From positions 1 through 64,000 of the forward strand of contig NZ_JAHGAJ010000037.1 of NCBI RefSeq assembly GCF_030248535.1: a DNA stretch of 64,000 bases, in the 5' to 3' direction. Shown piece after piece: positions 37,617 to 46,060 of the stretch; the first letter of the stretch is position 1, and the number at the start of each line of letters is the position of its first letter. The notes under the pieces are model-generated. The model made no database searches. It was not told the DNA's origin and saw only the letters and a list, made by a program, of their open reading frames with translations. The position numbers and the translations under genes are program-made. This DNA comes from Vibrio sp. D404a (GTDB lineage: Bacteria; Pseudomonadota; Gammaproteobacteria; Enterobacterales; Vibrionaceae).

Positions 37617-39227
37617 ATGAACGCAAACCGTGAACATCAGTGTGATGTATTAGTGGTGGGAAGTGGTGCTGCTGGCTTGTCTTTAGCCTTACGTGTCGCT
37701 GAGCATGCAAAAGTAATCGTATTAAGCAAAGGACCACGTAGCGAAGGATCGACCTACTACGCACAAGGTGGTATCGCGGCCGTATTTGACGAATCGGACA
37801 GTATTGAGTCACACGTTGAAGATACGCAAATTGCCGGCGCTGGGTTATGTGAAGAAGATACGGTTCAATTCATTGCTGAAAATGCTAAAGAGTGTGTGCA
37901 GTGGCTAATTGATGGCGGTGTGCCTTTCGACAAAGATGAAAACAGCACCGAAGGTCAGCCTAAATACCACCTGACTCGTGAGGGTGGACACAGCCACCGA
38001 CGTATCCTGCACGCGGCAGATGCAACCGGCATGGCAATGCAGACCTCACTGCAAGACAACGTCAATAACCACCCGAACATTGAAATTTTCGAGCGCCATA
38101 ATGCCCTCGACCTGATCACTGAAGACAAAGTCGGTGGTTCGAAAGACAAGGTGATCGGTGCCTACATTTGGAACCGAAACCAAGAGCAAGTAGAAACGGT
38201 TCGTGCGAAATTCGTGGTACTTGCAACAGGTGGTGCTTCGAAAGTGTATCAGTACACATCCAACCCAGATGTCTCTTCTGGTGATGGTATTGCGATCGCT
38301 TGGCGTGCTGGTTGTCGTGTTGCGAACCTTGAGTTCAACCAATTCCACCCAACGTGCCTATTCCATCCTGAAGCGCGTAACTTCTTGTTAACTGAAGCAC
38401 TTCGTGGTGAAGGTGCGTACCTGCGCCGCCCTGACGGCACTCGCTTCATGAAAGACTTCGACGAGCGTGGTGAACTCGCGCCTCGTGATGTGGTAGCTCG
38501 TGCCATCGACTTCGAAATGAAACGCCTTGGTGCTGATTGCATGTACGTGGATATCAGCCACAAGCCAGAAGAATTCATTACTGCGCACTTCCCAATGATC
38601 CACACGCGCTTGATGGATTTGGGCATCGACATGACCAAAGAGCCGATCCCGATTGTTCCCGCTGCGCACTACACCTGTGGTGGCGTGATGGTGAATAAGG
38701 ATGGTCAAACTGATCTTAAGAATCTCTACGCAATTGGTGAAGTGAGCTACACCGGTCTTCATGGTGCGAACCGCATGGCGTCAAACTCACTGCTCGAGTG
38801 TGTGGTTTACGCTTGGTCTGCGGCGAAACACATCGTCGAGAACATCGACCAATCTCAGCTGTGTGCAGCTCTGCCTGCATGGGATGAAAGCCAAGTAACC
38901 AACAGTGACGAAGAGGTTATTATCCAGCACAACTGGCACGAACTTCGCCTGTTTATGTGGGATTACATGGGGATTGTGCGTACTGATAAGCGTCTTGAGC
39001 GTGCAATGCGTCGAATTCAAATGCTGCAGCAAGAAACGCACGAGTACTACAGCCACTTTAAGGTTTCAAACAACCTTCTAGAGCTGCGTAATCTACTGCA
39101 AGTTGCTGAGCTGATGGTGCGTTGTGCGATGCAGCGTAAAGAGAGCCGCGGCTTGCACTACACTCTTGACTACCCAGAGCTCGCTGAAGACAGCGGCCCG
39201 ACTATTCTGACGCCAAATAAAAACTAA
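37617..39227 (+). CDS. nadB: L-aspartate oxidase
   Basis: FAD enzyme oxidising L-aspartate to iminoaspartate, the first step of de novo NAD synthesis (with NadA). The FAD dinucleotide motif VVGSGAAGLSLAL is at about 13-25; further family blocks are STYYAQGGIAAVF, EGGHSHRRILHAAD, and TCGGVMVNKDGQT with the conserved GLHGANRMASNSLLEC flavin-binding segment. The ATG at 37617 gives 536 residues starting MNANREHQCDV, as in E. coli; a GTG at 37578 would add 13 residues. Divergent from rpoE, as in E. coli. Confidence 0.96.
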   Translation: MNANREHQCDVLVVGSGAAGLSLALRVAEHAKVIVLSKGPRSEGSTYYAQGGIAAVFDESDSIESHVEDTQIAGAGLCEEDTVQFIAENAKECVQWLIDGGVPFDKDENSTEGQPKYHLTREGGHSHRRILHAADATGMAMQTSLQDNVNNHPNIEIFERHNALDLITEDKVGGSKDKVIGAYIWNRNQEQVETVRAKFVVLATGGASKVYQYTSNPDVSSGDGIAIAWRAGCRVANLEFNQFHPTCLFHPEARNFLLTEALRGEGAYLRRPDGTRFMKDFDERGELAPRDVVARAIDFEMKRLGADCMYVDISHKPEEFITAHFPMIHTRLMDLGIDMTKEPIPIVPAAHYTCGGVMVNKDGQTDLKNLYAIGEVSYTGLHGANRMASNSLLECVVYAWSAAKHIVENIDQSQLCAALPAWDESQVTNSDEEVIIQHNWHELRLFMWDYMGIVRTDKRLERAMRRIQMLQQETHEYYSHFKVSNNLLELRNLLQVAELMVRCAMQRKESRGLHYTLDYPELAEDSGPTILTPNKN

Positions 39228-39246
39228 GGCGCTAAAACATAACGAC

Positions 39247-39663
39247 TTAAAGGGAGCACTGTGCTCCCTTTTTGTTTTTCAGCCACACCAATAACTGGCG
39301 ATAGTCCTCATCTCGACAGCTGTCACGCCAAATCATTAAAGGCTCTCCCTGCTTAAACTTCAGCACAACAAACAGCGAGTGCCACACCGTATCGCTGGAT
39401 TGTACTAACCGGCGCTCTCCATTAATCAATAGTTCATGGTTGTCATTGAGCTCTAGAATACCAACAGCCACTGACCAACCGACATTGTTATCGCGCAGCA
39501 ACCAAAAGAGCAGAGCAAATATATAAAGGGTTGCGATGAGAGGGATATTTGAGATGGTGACAAAAAACAAAAGGCACCACAGAGTGGCGCCTTTTGCGAA
39601 TAATGCGTAATACGAAGGGCTAAGCTTGAACTTAACGAACCTTGCTGAGGTTATGTGCAACAA
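39247..39663 (-). CDS. ygfX: YgfX-family membrane protein
   Basis: Small inner-membrane protein encoded next to sdhE; in E. coli it has been described as a toxin-like partner (CptA) affecting cell division proteins, but that role is debated. 138 residues with one long hydrophobic hairpin, two membrane helices at about 19-38 and 40-56, followed by a cytoplasmic beta-rich domain with conserved tryptophans (DTVWHSLFVV, PLMIWRDSCRDEDYRQL). Sequence conservation in the family is low, so the call rests on topology and on position. It overlaps sdhE by 32 bases and its end overlaps the nadB terminator. Confidence 0.82.
   Translation of the reverse strand: MLHITSARFVKFKLSPSYYALFAKGATLWCLLFFVTISNIPLIATLYIFALLFWLLRDNNVGWSVAVGILELNDNHELLINGERRLVQSSDTVWHSLFVVLKFKQGEPLMIWRDSCRDEDYRQLLVWLKNKKGAQCSL
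39249..39280 (+). terminator. nadB terminator lying inside the 3' end of ygfX
   Basis: AAAGGGAGCAC followed directly by GTGCTCCCTTT and a T-rich tail. It starts 22 bases after the nadB stop, and most of it is also the final codons of ygfX on the other strand. Confidence 0.88.
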
Positions 39664-39892
39664 TTTTATCGACCATTGATGCGTGACCTAGGTTTTCACT
39701 ACGACCGTGGCCCATCACCCATGTAAACAAGTCGGGATCGTCACACTCTAGTAGCGATACAAAATCACGTTGCTCCTGCTCTTGCAATGAATCAAAACAT
39801 TCCTCAAAAAAGGGCATGATGACTACATCAAGCTCTAACATACCGCGGCGGCAGCCCCATTTAATTCGTGCTTTCTGCTCTGCAGTGTACAT
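39632..39892 (-). CDS. sdhE: FAD assembly factor SdhE
   Basis: Small soluble protein that promotes covalent flavin attachment to succinate dehydrogenase and fumarate reductase. The RGMLELD motif (residues 16-22) that contacts the flavoprotein is intact, and LLECDDPDLFTWVMGHG is the other family block. 86 residues is normal. It precedes ygfX on the same strand and is divergent from ygfZ, the arrangement known from E. coli. Confidence 0.96.
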   Translation of the reverse strand: MYTAEQKARIKWGCRRGMLELDVVIMPFFEECFDSLQEQEQRDFVSLLECDDPDLFTWVMGHGRSENLGHASMVDKIVAHNLSKVR

Positions 39893-40060
39893 TGGTTATC
39901 CTCACCTATTATTTTTCTTTCTTGGAGTGTAACAAGTCATAAGCATTGCAACTACCCTATGAGTCACAGTCCCTATCTCAGCTCACAAAAAAACCTAGGC
40001 TGACAAAAAAAACGAACCGGATTAACATAGACACAAATTAAATTTCTCAGGAAAGGCAAA

Positions 40061-41032
40061 ATGGATTGGAAAAACACGTTTCAACCAATGACTCACACAC
40101 AAAATGACACGCTTCCAGAGCTCATGATGACGCATATCTCTGACTGGGGTGCGATTACCATGGTAGGTGACGATAAGAAATCTTATCTACAAGGCCAAGT
40201 GACGTGCGATGTGGTACAGCTAGCGAGTGACGAATCGACGCTCGGTGCTCACTGTGATGCGAAAGGTAAAGTGTGGAGTATTTTCCGCCTATTCCACCAC
40301 AATGATGGTTATGCCCTACTTCAACCTCAGTCTGCTATTGACGTTGAACTGCATGAAATCAAAAAGTACGCAGTGTTCTCTAAAGTTACCATTGAGCAAA
40401 CAGAAGATGTGGTTCTAGGTATCATGGGCGCTCAGGCAGATAGCTTTATTGATACTCTCTCTGAAGAACGTGGCAACGTACGCGCCATCGAAGGCGGCAG
40501 CGCAGTTAAGATTGCAGACTCACGCTGGGCACTGCTCATCACAGCTGAAGCAGCACAAACCTTAGTAGAGAGCAGCTCAGCAGAGAAAGTTTCAGAAGCT
40601 ATCTGGCAATACTATGAGATCATGGATGCTCAACCAAAGCTGTCGGCGAGTGAGCAAAACGAGCACATCCCACAGGCATTAAACCTGCAAGCCATTGGTG
40701 GCATTAGTTTCACCAAAGGTTGTTACACGGGACAAGAAACGGTTGCACGCGCTAAATACCGTGGTATGAACAAGCGTGAAATGCGTATTGTCTCTGGCAC
40801 AACTGAGCAACCATTGAGCCTTGATAGCGCGATTGAACTAGAGCGTAGTGTCGGTGAAAACTGGCGTGGCGCTGGTCGTCTTTTGAATGTTTACCAATTC
40901 TCAGATAACACGGCTATCGGTCTGATTGTTCTGCCAAACAACCTAGATGATGACGTGAAACTGCGCTTAGCTAGCCAACCAGACCAGCAATGGTCGATTC
41001 AGTCTCTGCCATATAGCTTGGAAGAAGAGTAA
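40061..41032 (+). CDS. ygfZ: tRNA-modifying / Fe-S cluster protein YgfZ
   Basis: Folate-binding protein of the COG0354 family needed for the activity of some iron-sulphur enzymes, including the tRNA methylthiotransferase MiaB. The hallmark motif KGCYTGQE, with the critical cysteine at C221, is present; DKKSYLQGQVTCDV and AHCDAKGKVWS are the N-terminal family blocks. 323 residues. Divergent from sdhE. The next gene begins eight bases after its stop, so they are probably cotranscribed. Confidence 0.95.
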   Translation: MDWKNTFQPMTHTQNDTLPELMMTHISDWGAITMVGDDKKSYLQGQVTCDVVQLASDESTLGAHCDAKGKVWSIFRLFHHNDGYALLQPQSAIDVELHEIKKYAVFSKVTIEQTEDVVLGIMGAQADSFIDTLSEERGNVRAIEGGSAVKIADSRWALLITAEAAQTLVESSSAEKVSEAIWQYYEIMDAQPKLSASEQNEHIPQALNLQAIGGISFTKGCYTGQETVARAKYRGMNKREMRIVSGTTEQPLSLDSAIELERSVGENWRGAGRLLNVYQFSDNTAIGLIVLPNNLDDDVKLRLASQPDQQWSIQSLPYSLEEE

Positions 41033-41039
41033 ATTTCCC

Positions 41040-41501
41040 TTGCAAACGGTTATTACAGATTGGTTGGATCAACAGCAAGTGGAGTACCGCTTGCTGTTAC
41101 AAGATAAAGAAACCACCTCCATCGAAGAGACAGCACAGGCTCGCGGTATAGAACCCTCACAGATGGTCAAATGCATTCTGCTACGAGATATGGGCAATCA
41201 ATACGCCCTTGCGTGTGCGCCCGGCGACAAAGCGATTGATCCTAAAAAGGTACGTGCTGTCCTCAACTGCCGTCGCATGACTTGTGTCTCTCAGCAAGAT
41301 GTCGAATCGGTAACTGGTTTTAAGGTCGGCTGTGTCGGGCCGTTAGCACTCAAACGCCATATGCCGATCATTTTTGATCCTTCCCTTCAACAGAATAAAA
41401 TTGTCACCATCAGCTCAGGTGAGCGTATGGCGGGGATCGCGCTTGATCTTAACGATCTTATGAATTTGTGTGCACCAATTAGTGCGGATATCTGTCGATA
41501 A
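41040..41501 (+). CDS. YbaK/EbsC-family aminoacyl-tRNA deacylase
   Basis: Family members hydrolyse mischarged tRNAs (for example Cys- or Ala-tRNA-Pro). 153 residues with the fold's conserved blocks MVKCILLRD, ALACAPGDKAIDPKKV and a conserved lysine after the first strand; GCVGPLAL and the C-terminal ISSGERMAGIAL loop are also family-like. The start is TTG at 41040, eight bases after the ygfZ stop, with GAAGAG about 11 bases upstream; no better start is visible. The exact substrate cannot be told from sequence. Confidence 0.85.
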   Translation: MQTVITDWLDQQQVEYRLLLQDKETTSIEETAQARGIEPSQMVKCILLRDMGNQYALACAPGDKAIDPKKVRAVLNCRRMTCVSQQDVESVTGFKVGCVGPLALKRHMPIIFDPSLQQNKIVTISSGERMAGIALDLNDLMNLCAPISADICR

Positions 41502-41649
41502 CGCCGAGACGACATTGATATAGCTCGCAGAAACCCTGCCTTATATGCGAACCGTCTCATTACAAATGAGATCGACATCATATTTACTAGACTGACCAGA
41601 TAAGATATTTAGTCACATTTAAAGCATAACTAGTCATGAAGGCTATTCT

Positions 41650-41790
41650 AAGGTAGTCTACATTGACTGGTTGGCTTTTAATCAAAAGTTAAAACTGGCC
41701 AGTCAAAGTGAATCCACTGAGTAACGTCAGTATCCACTTTTGTGTAATGCATCTGTGACTATTCGCCCGTTTTTGAACGGGCTTTTTTTA
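41650..41790 (+). ncRNA. candidate structured small RNA with intrinsic terminator
   Basis: Three successive hairpins: TTGACTGG/CCAGTCAA (41663-41706), AAAGTG/CACTTT with inner ACTGA/TCAGT (41705-41740), and GCCCGTT/AACGGGC (41765-41782) followed by seven T. A -10-like TATTCT is at 41644-41649 but no good -35 was found. It lies 150 bases past the YbaK-family gene, so it may also be that gene's 3' UTR. No known RNA family was recognised. Confidence 0.5.
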
Positions 41791-41948
41791 TGCGAAAAAT
41801 TTACACTTTTATTGCACTTTTAAGAAATTACCGCCTATTCTTAACATGTCATATACGTTCTGCCTACAACCCAGACAGGAAAGTCAGCTGGCAGTTCAAC
41901 TAACACTTTCGTTTTGAGGAGAAGCTCACGATAAAAACGATATTTGCT

Positions 41949-42086
41949 ATGGAAACTGCTTACTGCAGCACAAATATCTACAAAGCGACAACTCCACTGC
42001 ATATTACTCCACTCTTATCACAATTATTCCCTCGGAGATTTTCTATAATATGCTGGCTAGGTAAAGATAAGGATAAGAAAAAATGA
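41949..42086 (+). CDS. possible 45-residue upstream ORF (uncertain)
   Basis: An ATG-started frame encodes METAYCSTNIYKATTPL and onward, ending in a lysine-rich tail; its TGA overlaps the ATG of the next gene as ATGA. There is no good ribosome site at the right distance; a GAGGAG occurs 27 bases or more upstream. It could be a leader peptide coupling translation to the 68-residue gene, or chance. Confidence 0.25.
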   Translation: METAYCSTNIYKATTPLHITPLLSQLFPRRFSIICWLGKDKDKKK

Positions 42087-42289
42087 GACTGTTTAAGCGC
42101 TATACACCCGGTATGATTGCTAAACATGTAAGTCGACTTTTCAAAGGACGAATCTACATTTACGGCGTTGGGAAATTTGAGTTTGATAACGGTAAACTGG
42201 TGCTGCCAGAGAGAGCAGAGAAGCGCCACTTTGATACCGTCAAAGAGATAAATAATGAAATTATGAAGCTGAGATGCGCTTACGCTTGA
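42083..42289 (+). CDS. small basic hypothetical protein (68 residues)
   Basis: Not assigned to a known family. It starts MRLFKRYTPGMIAKHV and ends KLRCAYA, is rich in Lys, Arg and aromatic residues, and has no signal peptide or membrane helix. An AAGGATAAG sequence precedes the ATG, and a good terminator follows, which supports a real gene. The 580 bases upstream contain no other clear gene but do hold the candidate RNA at 41650-41790. Convergent with ubiI. Composition suggests a nucleic-acid or ribosome-binding role, which is only a guess. Confidence 0.7.
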   Translation: MRLFKRYTPGMIAKHVSRLFKGRIYIYGVGKFEFDNGKLVLPERAEKRHFDTVKEINNEIMKLRCAYA

Positions 42290-42314
42290 TTTACATAATT
42301 ACCAAATGAATACA

Positions 42315-42341
42315 GAAAAGGGTTGGCACTGCCAACCCTTT
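42315..42341. terminator. bidirectional terminator between the 68-residue gene and ubiI
   Basis: An 11-bp stem AAAGGGTTGGC/GCCAACCCTTT with loop ACT stands between converging genes. Its flanking tracts are short (GAAA on the left, TCGCTTTCTT on the right). Confidence 0.85.
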
Positions 42342-42384
42342 CGCTTTCTTGGAGCTGAGTCTTTACGACTGAAAAACTAAACGA

Positions 42385-43608
42385 CTAACTTATACTAGTG
42401 GGGCGCTTAGCCAGCTCTGGTAAATTACCCGTTAAACCTAGTGCACGTTTCATGATCTCATCTTTCGCACCCGGCAGCTGACCCGCGAGTTTCATACCCA
42501 GACCACGAATCAGTTTCTTCGCAGGGTTATCCCCTTCGAACAGATCTTTAAAGCCCTGCATCGAGGCAATCATTTTCGCCGCTTCTGCTTTGCGCCAGCG
42601 CTCGTAACCGCGCAGATTGCGCTTAGTCCCGATGTCTTCACCCGCTTGCCATAGTTTAAGCAGCTCTTGCGCTAGGCTAGCGGCATCCAGTAGCCCAAGG
42701 TTAACGCCTTGGCCCGCCAATGGATGGATGGTATGAGCCGCATCTCCAACTAACGCGACACGCTCTACAGCAAAATCACGGGCGTAACGCATACGAAGTG
42801 GGAACGCAAAACGCTCACCCACTACACTGCACAAGCCCAGCTTGGCATCAAACTCTGTGGTTAGATGTTTGTTGAATGCCTCTTCAGACATAGACACTAG
42901 CTTCTCGGCACGGTTCGGCTCTGTCGACCATACGATAGAGCTCATATTTGGCGACTGCATTGGCAAGAAAGCCAGAGGCCCTTGAGGAGTAAAGATTTGA
43001 CGAGCTACACTCTCATGCGCAGATTCAGTACGAATGTTTGCCACGATTGCACTATGGCCGTAATCCCAATGCGTCAGTGGAATGTCTTGCTGTCTGCGCA
43101 CCCAAGAGTTTGCACCATCAGCGCCGACCACCAGTTTCGCTGTCAACGCTTGTCCATTATCTAGGGTTAGCCACGCCTCGCTCTCACCAATAGCTAAAGA
43201 GCTGCATGTTGCTGGCATATACAGGCTAACATTGTCTTGCTTCTTCACTTGCTCTAATAGCGCGAGCTGAATAACTCGGTTCTCAACAATATGACCGAGG
43301 TTAGGCTGAGCCAGACGAGTAGAATCGAACTCTATACGCGCGAAGCTGTCCTGCTCCCACACTTCCATCGCCTGATATGGCGCTGCACGTCGCTGTTCAA
43401 TGCCCTGCCAAGCGCCAAGGTTACGTAAGATCACTTCGCTTGAACGGCTCAACGCCGACACTCGGACATCTGGCAATTCATTAAGGCCTTCACTCGGCGC
43501 TTTGCCTTCAATAACAGCAACTCGCAGCTCACTGTCTTTTAACGCTGCGGCTAATGCCAAACCAACCATGCCACCGCCAACAATAGCGATATCAACACTT
43601 TGCATCAT
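42385..43608 (-). CDS. ubiI: FAD-dependent 2-octaprenylphenol hydroxylase (UbiI)
   Basis: Flavoprotein monooxygenase introducing the C5 hydroxyl in aerobic ubiquinone synthesis. FAD motif IAIVGGGMVGLALAAAL (about 7-23), the DG motif VVGADGANSWVRR, and the GD motif RVALVGDAAHTIHPLAGQGVNLGLLDAASL near residues 285-314. 407 residues. The two adjacent ATGs leave the start uncertain by one residue. It follows ubiH after 11 bases, as in the E. coli ubiH-ubiI operon, which separates it from the related UbiF. Confidence 0.9.
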   Translation of the reverse strand: MMQSVDIAIVGGGMVGLALAAALKDSELRVAVIEGKAPSEGLNELPDVRVSALSRSSEVILRNLGAWQGIEQRRAAPYQAMEVWEQDSFARIEFDSTRLAQPNLGHIVENRVIQLALLEQVKKQDNVSLYMPATCSSLAIGESEAWLTLDNGQALTAKLVVGADGANSWVRRQQDIPLTHWDYGHSAIVANIRTESAHESVARQIFTPQGPLAFLPMQSPNMSSIVWSTEPNRAEKLVSMSEEAFNKHLTTEFDAKLGLCSVVGERFAFPLRMRYARDFAVERVALVGDAAHTIHPLAGQGVNLGLLDAASLAQELLKLWQAGEDIGTKRNLRGYERWRKAEAAKMIASMQGFKDLFEGDNPAKKLIRGLGMKLAGQLPGAKDEIMKRALGLTGNLPELAKRPTSIS

Positions 43609-43619
43609 TATTATCTACC

Positions 43620-44798
43620 TTATCTCTCAACCAAGCCGAGCGTATGACGCAGTAAAGGGGCTTTTAATGGTGAGATGTTATCCATTGCTGCTAATCCGAG
43701 ATTACGGCCCAAACGAGTCGCAGGCCAATCATTTGAAAATAGGTGAACCAGACCCGAAGTGAGTGAGATCGTGGTGTCACGATCCGCCTCACGACGCTTT
43801 CTAAAGCGAGTTAACCCTGCATAATTCCCCGCATCATCAAGCTGCTTGCACACCTCTTCCGCCAACGAAGCAACATCACGAATGCCTAAGTTGAACCCCT
43901 GCCCAGCAATTGGGTGTAAGGTTTGTGCAGCGTTGCCGACAATCGCAAAGCGGTGCGAAACATTTTGTTGTCTATGACGCAGAATCAGAGGGTAGCTCGC
44001 ACGCTGGCCCACTCTTTCAAGCTTACCAAGTCGCCAACCGAATGCATCTTGAAGCTGCTCAAGAAAGGCAGACTCATCCAACGCCATCACCTCAGAGGCC
44101 TCTTCAGGAGGCAAGCACCACACCAAAGACAAGCGGTTATTGGTCATAGGTAGCAGGGCCACAGGGCCGTGCTCGGTAAAACGTTCAAATGCGCGCCCAC
44201 GATGAGGCTCACTCGCCACAATGTTTGCTATGACGGCCACTTGGCCAAAATCGTGTTCACTAAGGCTAATACCCAAACGCTCACAACATGTCGAGATAGC
44301 GCCATCAGCGGCAACTAAAAGTTTCGTTGAAATAGTGTCGCCACTGCTTAGTTCAATGTCAGTGTGGTCAGGGTGACGAGTTATCTCACTCACCGATGAC
44401 GGACAAAACAAACTGATGTTGCTCTCCGCTTCGAGCTTCTCTTGATAAATACGCCCAACATCCGCAAGCTCGACAACATAACCAACCGCATCCACCGCCA
44501 GTTGTTCACTGAAGATGTCCGTCATGCCAGCATGACCACGGTCTGAGACATGAATGTCTTTGATCGCCGTCGCTACAGGTGCAATCGACGACCACAATTG
44601 TAGGGACTCTAGTATCTGCACAGTCCCGTAGGAGAGGGCAATTGAGCGAGAGTCAAAGCCTGGGTGAGCACTGTGGTCAACCTGATACGGTTCCACCACA
44701 GCTATCGATAAAGAACGTTGACTTAACTGGTTGAGCGCTAAAGCAAGCGTTGCGCCCGCCATTGCTCCACCAGCAATTACCACATCAAATTGAGCCAT
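43620..44798 (-). CDS. ubiH: 2-octaprenyl-6-methoxyphenol hydroxylase (UbiH)
   Basis: Flavoprotein monooxygenase for C1 hydroxylation in ubiquinone synthesis. FAD motif VVIAGGAMAGATLALAL (about 5-21), DG motif LLVAADGAISTCCERLG, GD motif FAIVGNAAQTLHPIAGQGFNLGIRDVASLAEE (with N in place of the usual D in GDAA, as is common in UbiH). 392 residues. Between ygfB and ubiI. In E. coli pepP separates ygfB and ubiH; here only 59 bases do. Confidence 0.92.
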   Translation of the reverse strand: MAQFDVVIAGGAMAGATLALALNQLSQRSLSIAVVEPYQVDHSAHPGFDSRSIALSYGTVQILESLQLWSSIAPVATAIKDIHVSDRGHAGMTDIFSEQLAVDAVGYVVELADVGRIYQEKLEAESNISLFCPSSVSEITRHPDHTDIELSSGDTISTKLLVAADGAISTCCERLGISLSEHDFGQVAVIANIVASEPHRGRAFERFTEHGPVALLPMTNNRLSLVWCLPPEEASEVMALDESAFLEQLQDAFGWRLGKLERVGQRASYPLILRHRQQNVSHRFAIVGNAAQTLHPIAGQGFNLGIRDVASLAEEVCKQLDDAGNYAGLTRFRKRREADRDTTISLTSGLVHLFSNDWPATRLGRNLGLAAMDNISPLKAPLLRHTLGLVER

Positions 44799-44857
44799 CG
44801 TGACCTCTAAACTCGAAACGATTAATGAACTAGAAACGCTTATTTAACTTCAAGTGC

Positions 44858-45433
44858 TTAATGAATAGTTGGAGCGCTATCTTCTGAAGGGCGAGCACCG
44901 AATTCTGCATGAATGGTTAACGCACACGCTTTCACGTGTTCAATCACCTGCTCAAGTAGCTGCGCTTGTTCGTCTAGATCATCGTCTTCGTCGATGCCCA
45001 GCTTTGCCATCTCTTCGAGATCAGCCAACGCTTCTTTAGTCTCATCCGACGCTTTATTCAGTGGCGCTCCCACTAAACCTAAACCTGAGATGAAGTGATT
45101 GATCCAATCTGACACGCCATCAGCAAGATCAAACAGGCTCGCGCTTGCGTCTTCGTCAGGTAATAGCATTGATAGCTCCATGCCCGACCCTGTGATCTCA
45201 GTCGTCGTGACTTTGAGTGTTGCTTCAGCCAGTGTCAGTGCGCGATCAGGCCAACCCATACCTTCATTGGTGTAATCAAAGATCAGTGGCTGCCAGCTTT
45301 TATCTGCAAGGTTTAACCCTCCGCTCAGCATTCCTGTCAGTAGGCCGTGCATCTCTGCAGGCGTGACAGCTAGGCTTGCTGATTGCAATTCAGTTGCAAC
45401 CGTAAGGTAGTCAGGTAAAGTAGTTTCGCTCAT
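44858..45433 (-). CDS. ygfB: YgfB/UPF0149 family protein
   Basis: Conserved acidic protein of unknown biochemical role; homologues occur beside ubiH in many gammaproteobacteria, and YgfB in Pseudomonas has been linked to gene regulation. 191 residues, strongly acidic, with the family segments PAEMHGLLTGMLSGG (about 21-35), VSDWINHFISGLGLVG (near 112) and the acidic ELEM-type stretch KLGIDEDDDLDEQAQLLEQV. No signal peptide or cysteine cluster. First gene of ygfB-ubiH-ubiI, divergent from zapA. Confidence 0.92.
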   Translation of the reverse strand: MSETTLPDYLTVATELQSASLAVTPAEMHGLLTGMLSGGLNLADKSWQPLIFDYTNEGMGWPDRALTLAEATLKVTTTEITGSGMELSMLLPDEDASASLFDLADGVSDWINHFISGLGLVGAPLNKASDETKEALADLEEMAKLGIDEDDDLDEQAQLLEQVIEHVKACALTIHAEFGARPSEDSAPTIH

Positions 45434-45739
45434 CAGATAACTCGCTCAGTTGTTCTTTATATCAATCTATTAATCGTACCACTTCACCCCAATTCTAGTA
45501 AGCGCAGATCCTTAGCAATTGCAGCAAGAGTGACTATCAAATGTTCAATTTGCTGAATTACTGTGTGCTCAAGCTCTCATTTACAAACAGTCACCCTGAA
45601 AAGCTTGAATCTTAATAGCGGTTTACCTATAGTTTCTCCCTCAGAGGAGTTAGCTTCCTCATCGGTGCTGGCACTTTTTCTTTCTCATAATGACAAAGGG
45701 CAACGGCCTTAGAATAGCGCGTTAAAGAGTTCATCCATC
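45434..45739. promoter_or_regulatory. divergent ygfB/zapA control region with a candidate zapA promoter
   Basis: No gene was seen in these 306 bases. On the plus strand TTGAAT (45605-45610) and TATAGT (45628-45633) are 17 bases apart, giving a zapA leader of about 100 bases. That leader contains a small GAGGAG/CTTCCTC hairpin near 45643-45660. The ygfB promoter was not located. Confidence 0.6.
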
Positions 45740-46048
45740 ATGAGTAATCAAGCGGTAGACGTTGAAATATTAGGTAAATTGACTCGAGTGAATTGTCCAG
45801 CAGGGCAAGAAGAGTCATTAATCGCAGCGGCGGCCGATCTTGATAATCGATTGAAAGAGATGGCCGAACGTACTAAGGTAACCAATGAAGTTAAGCTACT
45901 GACTATCGCTGCTCTTAATATCTGTTATGAGCTACAGACGAAGAAGTACGAAGCTAACGACGAACAAGACGCACTGACCGAGCGCATGGAAAAGCTCACT
46001 GCATCGCTTTCAGATGTACTCAGTAAGGTTAAGCACGGACAGCAATAG
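45740..46048 (+). CDS. zapA: cell division protein ZapA
   Basis: Cross-links FtsZ protofilaments and stabilises the Z-ring. 102 residues, with an N-terminal beta strand pair (VEILGKLTRVNCPAGQEESLIAAAADLDNRL) and a long C-terminal coiled coil from about 45 (TNEVKLLTIAALNICYELQTKK). The family ends near this length. The Shine-Dalgarno sequence is weak. It is followed directly by 6S RNA and fau, the conserved zapA-ssrS-fau order. Confidence 0.95.
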   Translation: MSNQAVDVEILGKLTRVNCPAGQEESLIAAAADLDNRLKEMAERTKVTNEVKLLTIAALNICYELQTKKYEANDEQDALTERMEKLTASLSDVLSKVKHGQQ

Positions 46049-46060
46049 CGTACACAAAAT

